Assembly (NCBI GenBank): GCA_945952105.1
Contig: CAMFGZ010000013.1
Location: forward strand, 82,021 to 146,020
Reading direction: 5' to 3'
Origin: an uncultured Rhodospirillaceae bacterium
GTDB lineage: Bacteria > Pseudomonadota > Alphaproteobacteria > Reyranellales > Reyranellaceae
DNA: 64,000 nt
Position 1 is the first letter of the stretch, and each line of letters opens with the position of its first letter. Below are positions 18,410 to 26,749 of this stretch, in pieces. The translations under genes and the position numbers were made by a program. The notes beneath the pieces were generated by a model. The model did no database searches. It had not been told where the DNA came from and saw only the letters and a program-made list of their open reading frames with translations.

Positions 18410-19584
18410 GCGCACGCGTCTTCTTCTATGTGCAGCACCTGCTCGGCATCGGCCATCTGCGCCGGGCCGCGACCCTGGCGCGGGCGATTTCCGCCGGCGG
18501 CTTCGACGTGCTGCTGGTCTCGGGCGGCGCGCCGGTCGACGGGCTGGCGCTGGGCGGCGCGCGGTTTCATCAGTTGCCGCCGCTGCGCGCGGCCGATGCG
18601 CGACTGAAGGATCTGGCGCAGCCCGACGGCACGCCGGTCGACGAAGCCTTTCGTGCAAAGCGCACACGGCAACTGCTCGCTTTGTTCGACGCCGAACAAC
18701 CCGACATCCTGCTCACCGAGCAGTTTCCCTTCGGCCGCACGCAGCTTCGCTTCGAGCTGATGCCGCTGCTCGACGCCGCGCAGGACAGGACTTCCGCCCC
18801 TTGGATCGTGTCGTCGATCCGCGACGTGCTGCGCCGCACCGCTTCGCCGGCGCGCGTCGACGAGATGGTGCAGACCTTCGAGGCCTTCGACACGGTACTG
18901 GTCCATGCCGATCCTGCGCTGGTTCGTCTCGACGACAGTTTCCCCGCCTGGCCCGACATCCAGGATCGCGCGCTCTATACCGGCTACGTCGCTGATTCGA
19001 GTGTCGAGCCGCCGCCGGAGATCGACTTGGGCAAGGGCGAGGTGGGCAAGGGCGAGGTGGGCAAGGGCGAGGTGATCGTCTCGGCCGGTGGCGGTGCCGT
19101 CGGCGCGCCGCTGCTTCAGGCCGCCCTCGCCGCACGGCCGCTCTCGCCGCTGGCCGATCGCCGCTGGCGGCTGCTGGTCGGGCCGAACATGCCGGACAGC
19201 GACGTCGTCGCGCTGCGCGCTTCGGCCGGAGAAGATGTCATCGTCGAGCCGGTACGTGCCGACTTTCCGTCGCTGCTGCGCAACGCGGCTCTTTCCATCT
19301 CTCAGGCAGGCTACAACACCGTGGTCGAGACGCTCTGCCACGGCGATCGTGCCGTGCTGGTGCCGTTCGGCACGGCGCGCGAAACCGAACAGGCCGATCG
19401 TGCGAGGGTGCTCGTCGAGCGCGGCATGGTCGCCGCCGTCGCGCCGGATGCGCTCTCGCCGGCAAGCCTCGCGGCGGCGATCGCCAAGGCGTGGGCCGGC
19501 CCGTCGATCCGCAGCTTTCCGGCGGTGGATGCCAGGGGCGCCGCCGCCACGGTTGCGGCGCTGAAACAGATGGTGTCGCCATGA
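18406..19584 (+). CDS. MurG-like glycosyltransferase (COG4671 type) with internal tandem repeat
   Basis: A 392-residue protein related to the first gene of the operon. It has FYVQHLLGIGHLRRAATLA near the start, VIVSAGGGAVG in the middle and the donor-site stretch ISQAGYNTVVETLCHGDRAV followed by FGTARETEQADRA. Just before the C-terminal domain there are three perfect GKGEV repeats (residues about 209-223) made by a 15-bp tandem repeat. The start overlaps the upstream stop by 4 bp, and the downstream gene overlaps its stop. Confidence 0.85.
   Translation: MSARVFFYVQHLLGIGHLRRAATLARAISAGGFDVLLVSGGAPVDGLALGGARFHQLPPLRAADARLKDLAQPDGTPVDEAFRAKRTRQLLALFDAEQPDILLTEQFPFGRTQLRFELMPLLDAAQDRTSAPWIVSSIRDVLRRTASPARVDEMVQTFEAFDTVLVHADPALVRLDDSFPAWPDIQDRALYTGYVADSSVEPPPEIDLGKGEVGKGEVGKGEVIVSAGGGAVGAPLLQAALAARPLSPLADRRWRLLVGPNMPDSDVVALRASAGEDVIVEPVRADFPSLLRNAALSISQAGYNTVVETLCHGDRAVLVPFGTARETEQADRARVLVERGMVAAVAPDALSPASLAAAIAKAWAGPSIRSFPAVDARGAAATVAALKQMVSP
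19029..19073 (+). repeat. 15-bp tandem repeat, three perfect copies
   Basis: The unit GGGCAAGGGCGAGGT occurs three times without a mismatch and in frame, encoding three GKGEV units in the linker of the glycosyltransferase. Being a multiple of 3, changes in copy number would keep the frame. Confidence 0.95.
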
Positions 19585-20360
19585 GCCATTGGCAGGCGCT
19601 CGCCGACGAGGCCGCGCGGTGGGGCGAGTTGGGCCGCACGGCCGACCTCTGGTGGCGCGACGACGATGCCGTCGATGCCGGCGAACCGCTCGATCGCCTG
19701 CTCGCCATTGCGCGGGACACTTCCATGCCGCTCGCCCTCGCGGTCGTGCCGGCCAAGGCCACGGCGGCGCTGGCGAGTCGCGTCGCGAGCGAGGCGGGCG
19801 TCGACGTGCTGCAGCATGGCTATGCCCACACCAATCACGCGGTTGCCGCGGAGAAGAAGATCGAGATCGGCCTGCAGCGGCCGGCGATGCTGACCCTGGG
19901 TGAACTGGGCACCGGCTGGATGGCGCTGGAGCAACTGTTCGGATCGCGCGCACTGCCCGTCATGGTACCGCCATGGAACCGTATCGCGCCGGTCCTCGTC
20001 CCGACCCTGCCGGAGATCGGCTATCGCGGCCTGTCGACCTTCGGACCTCGTCCGCGAGTCCATCCGGTGCGCGGCCTTCTGCAGGTCAACACGCATGTCG
20101 ACCTGATCGACTGGAAGGGCGGACGCCGGTTTGCCGGCGAGGAGATCGTGCTCGACGCGCTGGTCGCGTCTCTCGCACGCGCACGCGCGGGCGAAGGTGA
20201 GCCTGTCGGCGTACTCAGTCATCATCTTGCGATGGACGCCGGGGCGTGGGATTTCCTAAGGTCGTTGTGGGAAAAGATGAGCAGGCTGGAGAACGTTCGT
20301 GTGCGCCGCGCGCGCGACCTGTTCTCCGCTGAAGTCAGGGGTCAGGGAGGGCGCGGGTGA
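19581..20360 (+). CDS. Polysaccharide deacetylase-like protein
   Basis: A 259-residue protein with the NodB/CE4-like arrangement: an acidic motif WWRDDDAVDAG near residue 25, the metal His pair in VLQHGYAHTNH near 80, and PPWNRIAP near 130, where CE4 enzymes have the RPP/G motif. A late VLSHHLAMD could supply the final His. It probably removes acetyl groups from a glycan or amino-sugar intermediate made by the neighbouring transferases. It overlaps both neighbours by 4 bp (ATGA and GTGA). Confidence 0.8.
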   Translation: MSHWQALADEAARWGELGRTADLWWRDDDAVDAGEPLDRLLAIARDTSMPLALAVVPAKATAALASRVASEAGVDVLQHGYAHTNHAVAAEKKIEIGLQRPAMLTLGELGTGWMALEQLFGSRALPVMVPPWNRIAPVLVPTLPEIGYRGLSTFGPRPRVHPVRGLLQVNTHVDLIDWKGGRRFAGEEIVLDALVASLARARAGEGEPVGVLSHHLAMDAGAWDFLRSLWEKMSRLENVRVRRARDLFSAEVRGQGGRG

Positions 20361-20863
20361 ATTCCGCCGGTCTGCGCTATCCGCAGAAGACGCTGGTTGC
20401 CGACTACACGCGCGCGGCGACGGGTGTCGTCCTGTGCGCCGCGCCCCTGCTGTTGCTCGACGTCAATCGCTGGCTGGCCGCCCTCCTGTTGGCGGGTCTC
20501 GCGCTCTTTGCTCTCTTTCTCGTCCGCACCGCGCTTCGTCACCGGACGCGCTACGTGCTGGGGCCGGACACGCTCTGTGCCGACGGACCCGCGGGCACGC
20601 TGGTGGAATGGAATCGTCTCGACCGGCTGAAGCTCAGCTACTTCTCGACCAAGCGTGACCGTTCGGATGGCTGGATGCAGCTCAGCGTGGGCTCGACAGG
20701 CGGCAGATTGATAAAGGTCGATTCGGCTCTGGAGGGCTTTCACGATATCGTGGAGCGGGCGGCGCAGGCGGCCGAGACCACGGGCGCGCCGCTCAGCGAC
20801 GCGACGCGGGCGAATCTGAGATCGATGGGCATCGTGGTCGTGGGTCAGGAAGAAACCGTATGA
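20357..20863 (+). CDS. Small membrane protein with PH-like domain, unknown function
   Basis: A 168-residue protein starting with GTG inside the preceding stop (GTGA), with GGGAGG upstream. Two hydrophobic segments (VVLCAAPLLLLDV and ALLLAGLALFALFLV) are followed by a soluble part with strands such as TRYVLGPDTLCADGPAGTLVEW, which has the look of a membrane-attached PH domain (quoted to 20: TRYVLGPDTLCADGP). I recognise no named family. It is the last gene of the glycan cluster and overlaps the ABC ATPase start by 4 bp, linking the two groups. Confidence 0.65.
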   Translation: MNSAGLRYPQKTLVADYTRAATGVVLCAAPLLLLDVNRWLAALLLAGLALFALFLVRTALRHRTRYVLGPDTLCADGPAGTLVEWNRLDRLKLSYFSTKRDRSDGWMQLSVGSTGGRLIKVDSALEGFHDIVERAAQAAETTGAPLSDATRANLRSMGIVVVGQEETV

Positions 20864-22824
20864 AGGATCTGCTGCGCGTCGAGGACCTGACCGTCGAGTT
20901 CGGGGTGCACGAAGGCGTGCTGCGCGCCGTCGACAAGGTCTCGTTTTCAATCCCGCCCGGTGGCACCGTGGCTCTGGTCGGCGAATCGGGATCGGGCAAG
21001 TCGGTGTGCAGCCAGGCGATCATGGGTCTGCTGCCCCGCACGGCAAAGATCACGACCGGCTCGATCCTGTTCCAGGATCCGCGTGTCGATCAGGGCGTCG
21101 TCGACATTGCAAGCATCGATCGCTCCGGCCCGGCGATGCGGCGCATCCGCGGCGGCCAGATCTCGATCATCTTCCAGGAGCCGATGACCTCGCTGTCGGC
21201 GCTCCATACGGTTGGCGACCAGATCGGCGAGGCGGTCGAACTGCACGGCGCGCAGCCGGGTGGGCCGCTGGGCGGCAAGGCCGGCCGCAAGCTCAGCCGC
21301 GCCGAAATCGACGCGCTGACCTTCGACATGCTGCGCATGGTCGGCTTCCCCGATCCTAAGCGTGCGCTGCGCACCTATCCGTTCGAGCTCTCCGGCGGCC
21401 TGCGCCAGCGCGCCATGATCGCCATGGCGCTGGTCTGCCGTCCGGCGCTGCTGATCGCCGACGAACCGACGACCGCGCTCGACGTCACCATCCAGGCCCA
21501 GATCCTTCGCCTCATCAAGGACCTGCAGTCCGAGCTGGGCATGGCCCTGCTGATGATCACCCACGATCTCGGCGTGGTCGCCAACGTCGCCGACGACGTG
21601 GTCGTCATGTATCGCGGCAAGGTCGTCGAATCGGGAGATCTGCACGACATCTTCCGCGATCCGCAGCATCCCTATCTCCGCGCGCTCCTGCATGCGGTGC
21701 CGCGCTTCGACATGAAGCCCGGCGAGCGGCTGCAGCCGATCCGCGAGATCAAGGGGACGACCGGCCACCTGTTGAAAGAGAAGCCGGTTTCGGCCCCGAC
21801 CCCGACTTTCAATCCCGACGCGCCGGTCCTGAAGGTGCGCCATGTGACCAAGACCTTCCGCATCCGCAAGGCCGACACGCTGATGGAACAGCTGATGGGT
21901 GGCGGCACGACGCGCTCGATCCGCGCCGTCAACGACGTGAGCTTCGACGTCGAGCGCGGCGAGTGCCTCGGCCTGGTGGGCGAATCGGGCTGCGGCAAGA
22001 CCACGCTCAGCAAGATGCTGATGCGCGGCATCTCGGCGGACTCAGGGCAAGGCGGCCGGGTGATCTTCGACGACTGGGGCCGCAAGATCGACGTGATGAG
22101 CCTCGAGGGCGAGGAGCTGAACCGCTTCCGTACCAAACTGCAGTTCATCTTCCAGGATCCGTTCGGCTCGTTGAACCCGCGCATGACGGTCTTCGACATC
22201 CTGGTCGAGCCGCTGGTCATCCATAAGATCGGCGACGACGCCTACCGTCGCGAGATGGTGGCCGAGCTGATGGAGATGGTCGGCCTCGACCGCCGGCATC
22301 TCAGCCGCTATCCGCACTCCTTCTCCGGCGGCCAGCGCCAGCGCATCGGCATCGCGCGCGCGCTGGCGCTCAGGCCCGACATGGTGATCTGCGACGAGCC
22401 CGTCTCGGCGCTGGACGTCTCGATCCAGGCGCAGATCCTGAACCTGCTGAAGGATCTTCAGAAGCAGCTCGGCCTCACCTATCTTTTCATCAGCCACAAT
22501 CTCGCGGTGGTCGATTACATCGCCGACCGTATCGCGGTGATGTGCGCCGGCCGCCTGGTCGAACTGGCGCCGGCCGGCGAGCTGTTCCGCAATCCCATGC
22601 ACCCCTACACCAAAGCCCTGCTCTCGGCGGTGCCGATGCCCGATCCCGACGCCCGCCTCGACCTCGGCGCGCTGATGGAGGGCAAGGCGTCGGATCCGAG
22701 CGTCTGGCCCGAGCCGTTCCGCGACGACGGCAAGACGCCACTTTTCTGGACCGAGGCCGAACCCGGCCATTACGTCCGCGTCTCGCGGCCAAATGGACAC
22801 CCCGGCGGGCGAGAGGTGGTCTGA
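20860..22824 (+). CDS. Fused dual ABC ATPase (DppD-DppF type)
   Basis: A 654-residue protein with two complete ATPase domains. The first (about 1-300) has [37 protein letters not shown] and [11 protein letters not shown]. The second (about 320-640) has [38 protein letters not shown] and [11 protein letters not shown]. All catalytic motifs are intact. It serves the two permeases that follow. The start overlaps the previous stop (ATGA), so it is translated with the glycosyltransferase cluster. Confidence 0.94.
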   Translation: MKDLLRVEDLTVEFGVHEGVLRAVDKVSFSIPPGGTVALVGESGSGKSVCSQAIMGLLPRTAKITTGSILFQDPRVDQGVVDIASIDRSGPAMRRIRGGQISIIFQEPMTSLSALHTVGDQIGEAVELHGAQPGGPLGGKAGRKLSRAEIDALTFDMLRMVGFPDPKRALRTYPFELSGGLRQRAMIAMALVCRPALLIADEPTTALDVTIQAQILRLIKDLQSELGMALLMITHDLGVVANVADDVVVMYRGKVVESGDLHDIFRDPQHPYLRALLHAVPRFDMKPGERLQPIREIKGTTGHLLKEKPVSAPTPTFNPDAPVLKVRHVTKTFRIRKADTLMEQLMGGGTTRSIRAVNDVSFDVERGECLGLVGESGCGKTTLSKMLMRGISADSGQGGRVIFDDWGRKIDVMSLEGEELNRFRTKLQFIFQDPFGSLNPRMTVFDILVEPLVIHKIGDDAYRREMVAELMEMVGLDRRHLSRYPHSFSGGQRQRIGIARALALRPDMVICDEPVSALDVSIQAQILNLLKDLQKQLGLTYLFISHNLAVVDYIADRIAVMCAGRLVELAPAGELFRNPMHPYTKALLSAVPMPDPDARLDLGALMEGKASDPSVWPEPFRDDGKTPLFWTEAEPGHYVRVSRPNGHPGGREVV

Positions 22825-22825
22825 C

Positions 22826-23824
22826 ATGCTGCAGTTCATTATCCGCCGCGTGCTGCTGATGATCCCGACGCTGTTCGTGATCAGTGCACTCGTCTACTTC
22901 ATCATCGACCTGCCGCCCGGCGATTGCGTGACCTCGCAGATCGAGGAGCTGCTGGCGCGCGGCGATCCCGACGCCCACGCCCGCGCCGCCGAGCTGCGCG
23001 ATCTCTACGGCCTCAACCATCCGCTCTGGCTGCGCTACCTCGACTGGGTCGGCGGCATCTTCCGCTGGGACTTCGGCCTCTCGTGCCAGGATACGGTGCC
23101 GGTCGCCGACCTGATCAGCGAAAGGATGATGCTCACCATCATCATGGAGACCTGCACGATCGCCTTCATCTGGATCGTGTCCTTCATCATCGGCGTCTAT
23201 GCCGCGACGCACCAATACAAGTGGGGCGATTACGTCGCCTCGTTCATCGGCTTCATCGGCCTGTCGATCCCGAACTTCCTGCTGGCACTGGTGCTGCTCT
23301 ATGTCGGCAAGGTCTATTTCGGCCTGTCGATCGGCGGCCTGATGGACCCGGAATACATCGACAAGCCGCTGAGCTGGGGCAAGATCGTGTCGGTGATGCA
23401 GCACCTGATCATCCCGGTCATCGTGATCGGCATGTCGGGTACCGCCGGCATGATCCGCCGGCTGCGCGCCAACCTGCTCGACGAACTGCAGAAGCAGTAT
23501 GTCGTCACCGGCCGTGCCAAGGGCCTGCCGCCGATGAGGCTGCTGGTGAAGTACCCGCTGCGGCACGCCATCAACCCGTTCGTCGCCGACATCGGCGGCC
23601 TGCTGCCGGACGTCATCTCGGGCTCGGTCATCGTCTCGGTGGTGCTCTCGCTGCCCACGACCGGGCCGATGCTGCTGAGCGCGCTCAAGACCCAGGACGT
23701 CAACCTGGCCGCCACCTTCCTGCTGTTCGTGGCGGTCCTCACCGTCATCGGCATGCTGATCTCGGACCTGGCGCTCGCCGCGCTCGATCCGCGCATCCGC
23801 TTCGGCGCGACTTCGGAAAAGTGA
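22826..23824 (+). CDS. ABC transporter permease, OppB type
   Basis: A 332-residue permease with the family start LQFIIRRVLLMIPTLFVISA and an EAA loop at LLDELQKQYVVTGRAKGLPP. An unusual Cys-containing segment (GDCVTSQIEELLARGDPDAH) follows the first helix. GAGAGGTGG precedes the ATG at 22826, which starts 1 bp after the ATPase stop; an upstream start would overlap. No binding-protein gene is found next to this system. Confidence 0.92.
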   Translation: MLQFIIRRVLLMIPTLFVISALVYFIIDLPPGDCVTSQIEELLARGDPDAHARAAELRDLYGLNHPLWLRYLDWVGGIFRWDFGLSCQDTVPVADLISERMMLTIIMETCTIAFIWIVSFIIGVYAATHQYKWGDYVASFIGFIGLSIPNFLLALVLLYVGKVYFGLSIGGLMDPEYIDKPLSWGKIVSVMQHLIIPVIVIGMSGTAGMIRRLRANLLDELQKQYVVTGRAKGLPPMRLLVKYPLRHAINPFVADIGGLLPDVISGSVIVSVVLSLPTTGPMLLSALKTQDVNLAATFLLFVAVLTVIGMLISDLALAALDPRIRFGATSEK

Positions 23825-23831
23825 GGGTGCC

Positions 23832-25007
23832 ATGACCGACACGACACCCAATACGCCGCGCCGCGCCCCGCACTTCGTCTCCCAGGAGCCGTGGGATCCC
23901 TACGTCGCCGACAAGCTGACCGCCGAGCAGGAACGCTACTACATGGCGGGCCAGTGGAAGCTCATGTGGTGGCGCTTCCGCCGCCACAAGCCGGCCGTCG
24001 TCTCGCTGGCTTTCCTCCTGCTGATGTACTTCTCGACGCTCATCAGCGAGTTCATCGCCCCCTACGACCTGCACACGAGGCATTCGCGCTACATCTTCGC
24101 GGCCCCGCAATCGGTCCATCTGTTCCACGAGGGTTCCTTCCTCGGGCCGTTCGTCTACGGCCTCAAGATGGAGCGTGACCCGGCGACCCTGCAGCGCGTC
24201 TACTCGCCCGACACGACCAAGCCGCAGAAGCTGCGCTTCTTCTGCCTGGGCGAGAGCTACGAGTTCTGGGACCTGATCGAGGGACGGTTCCATTTCGTCT
24301 GCCCTCCGGAGGACGGCACTTTGTTCCTGCTGGGGACGGACCGATTGGGCAGGGACATGTTCAGCCGCATCGTCTACGCGGCGCGCATCTCGCTCACCAT
24401 CGGCATCATCGGAATCGCCCTGTCCTTCGCGCTCGCCCTGGTCCTGGGCGGACTGGCGGGCTACTACGGCGGCTGGATCGACAGCGTCGTCCAGCGATTG
24501 ACGGAGATCATCAAGAGCTTCCCGCATCTGCCGCTCTGGCTGGCGTTGTCGGCGGCCCTGCCTGTCACCTGGTCGCCGCTGCTGGTCTATTTCGGCATCA
24601 CCATCATTCTGGCGCTGCTCGACTGGCCGGGGCTGGGACGCGCCGTCCGCTCCAAGCTTCTGTCGCTGCGCGAGGAAGATTACGCGGCGGCGGCCCAGAT
24701 GATGGGCGCCAAGCCCGCCCGCATCATCGGCCGCCACCTGCTGCCGGGTTTCATGAGCCACCTGATCGCCTCGGCCACCCTGTCGATCCCGTCGATGATC
24801 CTGGCCGAGACCGCGCTGTCGTTCCTTGGGTTGGGGTTGCGGCCGCCGATCACGTCGTGGGGCGTGCTGCTGAACGAGGCGACGGACATCAACGTCGTGG
24901 CCGTGAACTGGTGGCTCATGCTGCCGGTGGTGCCGGTCATTCTGGTGATTCTCGCCTATCAGTTCATGGGCGACGGGATGCGAGACGCTGCGGACCCTTA
25001 CGCGTAG
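23832..25007 (+). CDS. ABC transporter permease, OppC type with large periplasmic insertion
   Basis: A 391-residue permease, about 100 longer than usual. The extra residues (about 75-175) lie between the first helix and the LLGTDRLGRDMFSRIVYA motif and include FAAPQSVHLFHEG, FVYGLKMERDP and ESYEFWDL. This form is known in a subgroup of Opp-like transporters, several of which import oligosaccharides; that link is from general knowledge and is not proof here. The EAA loop is LLSLREEDYAAAAQMMGA. The stop codon lies within a 40-bp perfect palindrome. Confidence 0.92.
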   Translation: MTDTTPNTPRRAPHFVSQEPWDPYVADKLTAEQERYYMAGQWKLMWWRFRRHKPAVVSLAFLLLMYFSTLISEFIAPYDLHTRHSRYIFAAPQSVHLFHEGSFLGPFVYGLKMERDPATLQRVYSPDTTKPQKLRFFCLGESYEFWDLIEGRFHFVCPPEDGTLFLLGTDRLGRDMFSRIVYAARISLTIGIIGIALSFALALVLGGLAGYYGGWIDSVVQRLTEIIKSFPHLPLWLALSAALPVTWSPLLVYFGITIILALLDWPGLGRAVRSKLLSLREEDYAAAAQMMGAKPARIIGRHLLPGFMSHLIASATLSIPSMILAETALSFLGLGLRPPITSWGVLLNEATDINVVAVNWWLMLPVVPVILVILAYQFMGDGMRDAADPYA

Positions 25008-25032
25008 GCGCGCGCGCCTACGCGTAAGGGTC
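24993..25032. terminator. 40-bp perfect palindrome over the permease stop codon
   Basis: Positions 24993-25012 are the exact reverse complement of 25013-25032. The left arm encodes the last residues DPYA and the TAG stop. The GC-rich stem without a T-run suggests a 3' stabilising or rho-linked hairpin for the operon transcript. Confidence 0.65.
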
Positions 25033-25036
25033 GGCG

Positions 25037-25185
25037 GGCGGCAGGGCCTTCTGAGGCCCGAGAGCCCGCACGGCTCAGAACGGATGAGGGTGCCGAAACA
25101 CCCTCAAGCCTCTGAAATCCTTATCTATTCTGCACCGAGCAGGCTCTCGGGCCTTCGTCGCTGCGCTCCTGCAGGCCCTGCCGCC
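25037..25185. repeat. Nested inverted repeats (cruciform-like intergenic element)
   Basis: Outer arms 25037-25049 and 25173-25185 (13 bp) and inner arms 25054-25066 and 25142-25154 (13 bp) pair perfectly. A separate 8-bp hairpin sits inside (25085-25092 with 25099-25106). The order forms one ~150-nt branched fold. It resembles REP/BIME-like elements; no protein frame is evident in it. Confidence 0.75.
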
Positions 25186-25189
25186 TGCC

Positions 25190-25259
25190 TTGGGCTACAG
25201 GCCGGGTCGCTGCGCGCCCGGCCTGTAGCCCAAATACCCCGGTTTTGCCCTATTTGGGC
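25190..25259. repeat. Two overlapping, mutually exclusive hairpins
   Basis: Arms 25190-25206 and 25217-25233 form a perfect 17-bp stem. Arms 25228-25236 and 25251-25259 form a perfect 9-bp stem. They share 25228-25233, so only one can form in a given RNA. This is the geometry of an attenuator or of a processed leader. Confidence 0.55.
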
Positions 25260-25289
25260 CTAGCGACCGCCACCCGGCCTATCCATCTT

Positions 25290-25393
25290 CAACTGGTATC
25301 TCCCCCGAACGTGGTCCCCCCAAAGCCACGTTCTAGCCTCCTCGGAGGCGCTCAGGCCGTCATCTCACTCTCCCCCGAGATGACGGCCTTTTT
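25290..25393 (+). ncRNA. Candidate small RNA with C-rich loops and intrinsic terminator
   Basis: Three hairpins follow each other: 25307-25314 with 25326-25333 (loop TCCCCCCAAAG, six C), 25336-25341 with 25344-25349, and 25355-25366 with 25377-25388 (loop ACTCTCCCCC), then TTTTT. A single-stranded CTCCCCC lies before the first hairpin. Repeated CUCCCCC segments could pair with ribosome-binding sites, as in anti-Shine-Dalgarno small RNAs of alphaproteobacteria or the actinobacterial 6C RNA. The 5' end is not known and no clear promoter was found. It could instead be a terminated leader of ccmA. Confidence 0.5.
25355..25393 (+). terminator. Strong intrinsic terminator upstream of ccmA
   Basis: A perfect 12-bp stem (25355-25366 with 25377-25388), 10-nt loop and TTTTT form a textbook rho-independent terminator on the plus strand. 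It is 348 bp beyond the permease stop, too far to be its simple terminator, and 36 bp before ccmA. Confidence 0.85.
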
Positions 25394-25428
25394 CTTTGCC
25401 TGCCGTCGACATGCTAGGACGGCGCCCC

Positions 25429-26073
25429 ATGGCGCCTCCGCTCCTCGAAGTGACCGGTCTGTCCTGCCGCCGCGGCGGCCGGCTGGTGTTCGACCGGCTG
25501 TCCTTTGCCCTGAGCGAAGGCGAGCTGCTGGCGCTCACAGGCCGCAATGGCAGCGGCAAGACCAGCCTCCTGCGGGCCCTGGCCGGGCTGACCCCGCCAC
25601 ACGCCGGCACGATCGTCTGGCAGGGGGCCGACGTTGCGCAGGATCCTGAAACCTGGCGCGGCCGGCTGGCCTGGCTTGGCCATCTCGAGGGGCTGAAGGG
25701 CGACCTCACGGTCATGGAGAATCTCGTCTTCGCCGAGCGGCTGCGCGGCGGGGAGGCAGGCGACCGGCTCGAGGGCGCGCTTCTCGCCTTCGACCTGCTC
25801 GGCCTTTCCGCACGGGAAGTGCGTACCCTGTCGGCCGGTCAGCGCCGCCGCACGGCGCTCGCCCGCATCGTCCTGTCGCAGGCCCCACTCTGGCTGCTCG
25901 ACGAACCGCTAAACGCGCTCGACGCGCCGGCGCAGGCGGCTTTCCGGACGGCGTTGCAGGCCCATCTTGCCGCCGGCGGGCTCGCGATCGCCGCGACCCA
26001 TGCCGAGCTCGGCATCGGGGGCGCCCAGCGGCTCGACCTGCGCGGCGGCACTTCTGTCGAGAGGCCGGCATGA
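25429..26073 (+). CDS. ccmA: Heme exporter ATP-binding protein CcmA
   Basis: A 214-residue ABC ATPase with Walker A GRNGSGKTSLLRALAGL, signature LSAGQRRRTALARIV and Walker B LWLLDEPLNALD, the sequence pattern particular to CcmA. It drives release of holo-CcmE in System I cytochrome c maturation. ATG 25429 starts at the domain; in-frame ATG 25411 and TTG 25396 are possible. It is the first gene of ccmABCDEFGHI. Confidence 0.95.
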   Translation: MAPPLLEVTGLSCRRGGRLVFDRLSFALSEGELLALTGRNGSGKTSLLRALAGLTPPHAGTIVWQGADVAQDPETWRGRLAWLGHLEGLKGDLTVMENLVFAERLRGGEAGDRLEGALLAFDLLGLSAREVRTLSAGQRRRTALARIVLSQAPLWLLDEPLNALDAPAQAAFRTALQAHLAAGGLAIAATHAELGIGGAQRLDLRGGTSVERPA

Positions 26074-26735
26074 GCGGCTTCGCGACCGTGCTGATGCGCG
26101 ACCTGCGTCTCGTCTGGCGACGGCCGGGCGATGTCGGCGTCGTGCTCGCCTTCTTCGTCGTGGCGACGGTGCTGTTTCCGCTCGGCGTCGGCCCCGAGAC
26201 CAATGTGCTGGCGCGCATTGCTGCCGGCGTCCTGTGGTGCGCCGCTTTGTTCGCGGCACTCCTGTCGCTGGAGCGCCTGTTCGCCGCAGACCACGAGGAC
26301 GGCACGCTCGATCTTTTGCTGCTGGCGCCGTGGCCGCTCGAACTGGCGGCGTTGGCCAAATGCCTCGCTCACTGGATCGTGACCGGCCTGCCGCTCAGCC
26401 TGCTGGCGCCGGTGCTGGGCATCGCTTTCGGCCTCGATGGCCGGAGCCTGCTGGCGCTGGGCGCGACCTTGCTGGTCGGCACCCCCACTTTGTCGCTGAT
26501 CGGCGGGCTCGCGGCCGCGCTGACGCTCGGGGCGCGCAAGTCGGGCGCGCTGCTGGCCCTGCTCGCCCTGCCTCTCTGCGTGCCGACGCTGATCTTCGGG
26601 GCGGGCGCGATCGAGACGCTGGCGGCGGGTGACGGCATCGTGACACATGTCGCGATCCTCGCGGCTCTTGCATTGGTCGCCCTGGCCACGACGCCTTGGG
26701 CGATTGCCGCAGCCTTGCGGCAAGCCGGCGAATAG
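26070..26735 (+). CDS. ccmB: Heme exporter membrane protein CcmB
   Basis: A 221-residue six-helix membrane protein with the CcmB landmarks RDLRLVWRRPGD, LFAADHEDGTLDLLLL and GLPLSLLAPVLG. It is the membrane partner of CcmA in the CcmABCDE complex. It overlaps ccmA by ATGA and has the usual length. Confidence 0.95.
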   Translation: MSGFATVLMRDLRLVWRRPGDVGVVLAFFVVATVLFPLGVGPETNVLARIAAGVLWCAALFAALLSLERLFAADHEDGTLDLLLLAPWPLELAALAKCLAHWIVTGLPLSLLAPVLGIAFGLDGRSLLALGATLLVGTPTLSLIGGLAAALTLGARKSGALLALLALPLCVPTLIFGAGAIETLAAGDGIVTHVAILAALALVALATTPWAIAAALRQAGE

Positions 26736-26749
26736 GGAGGATGGGGCCG

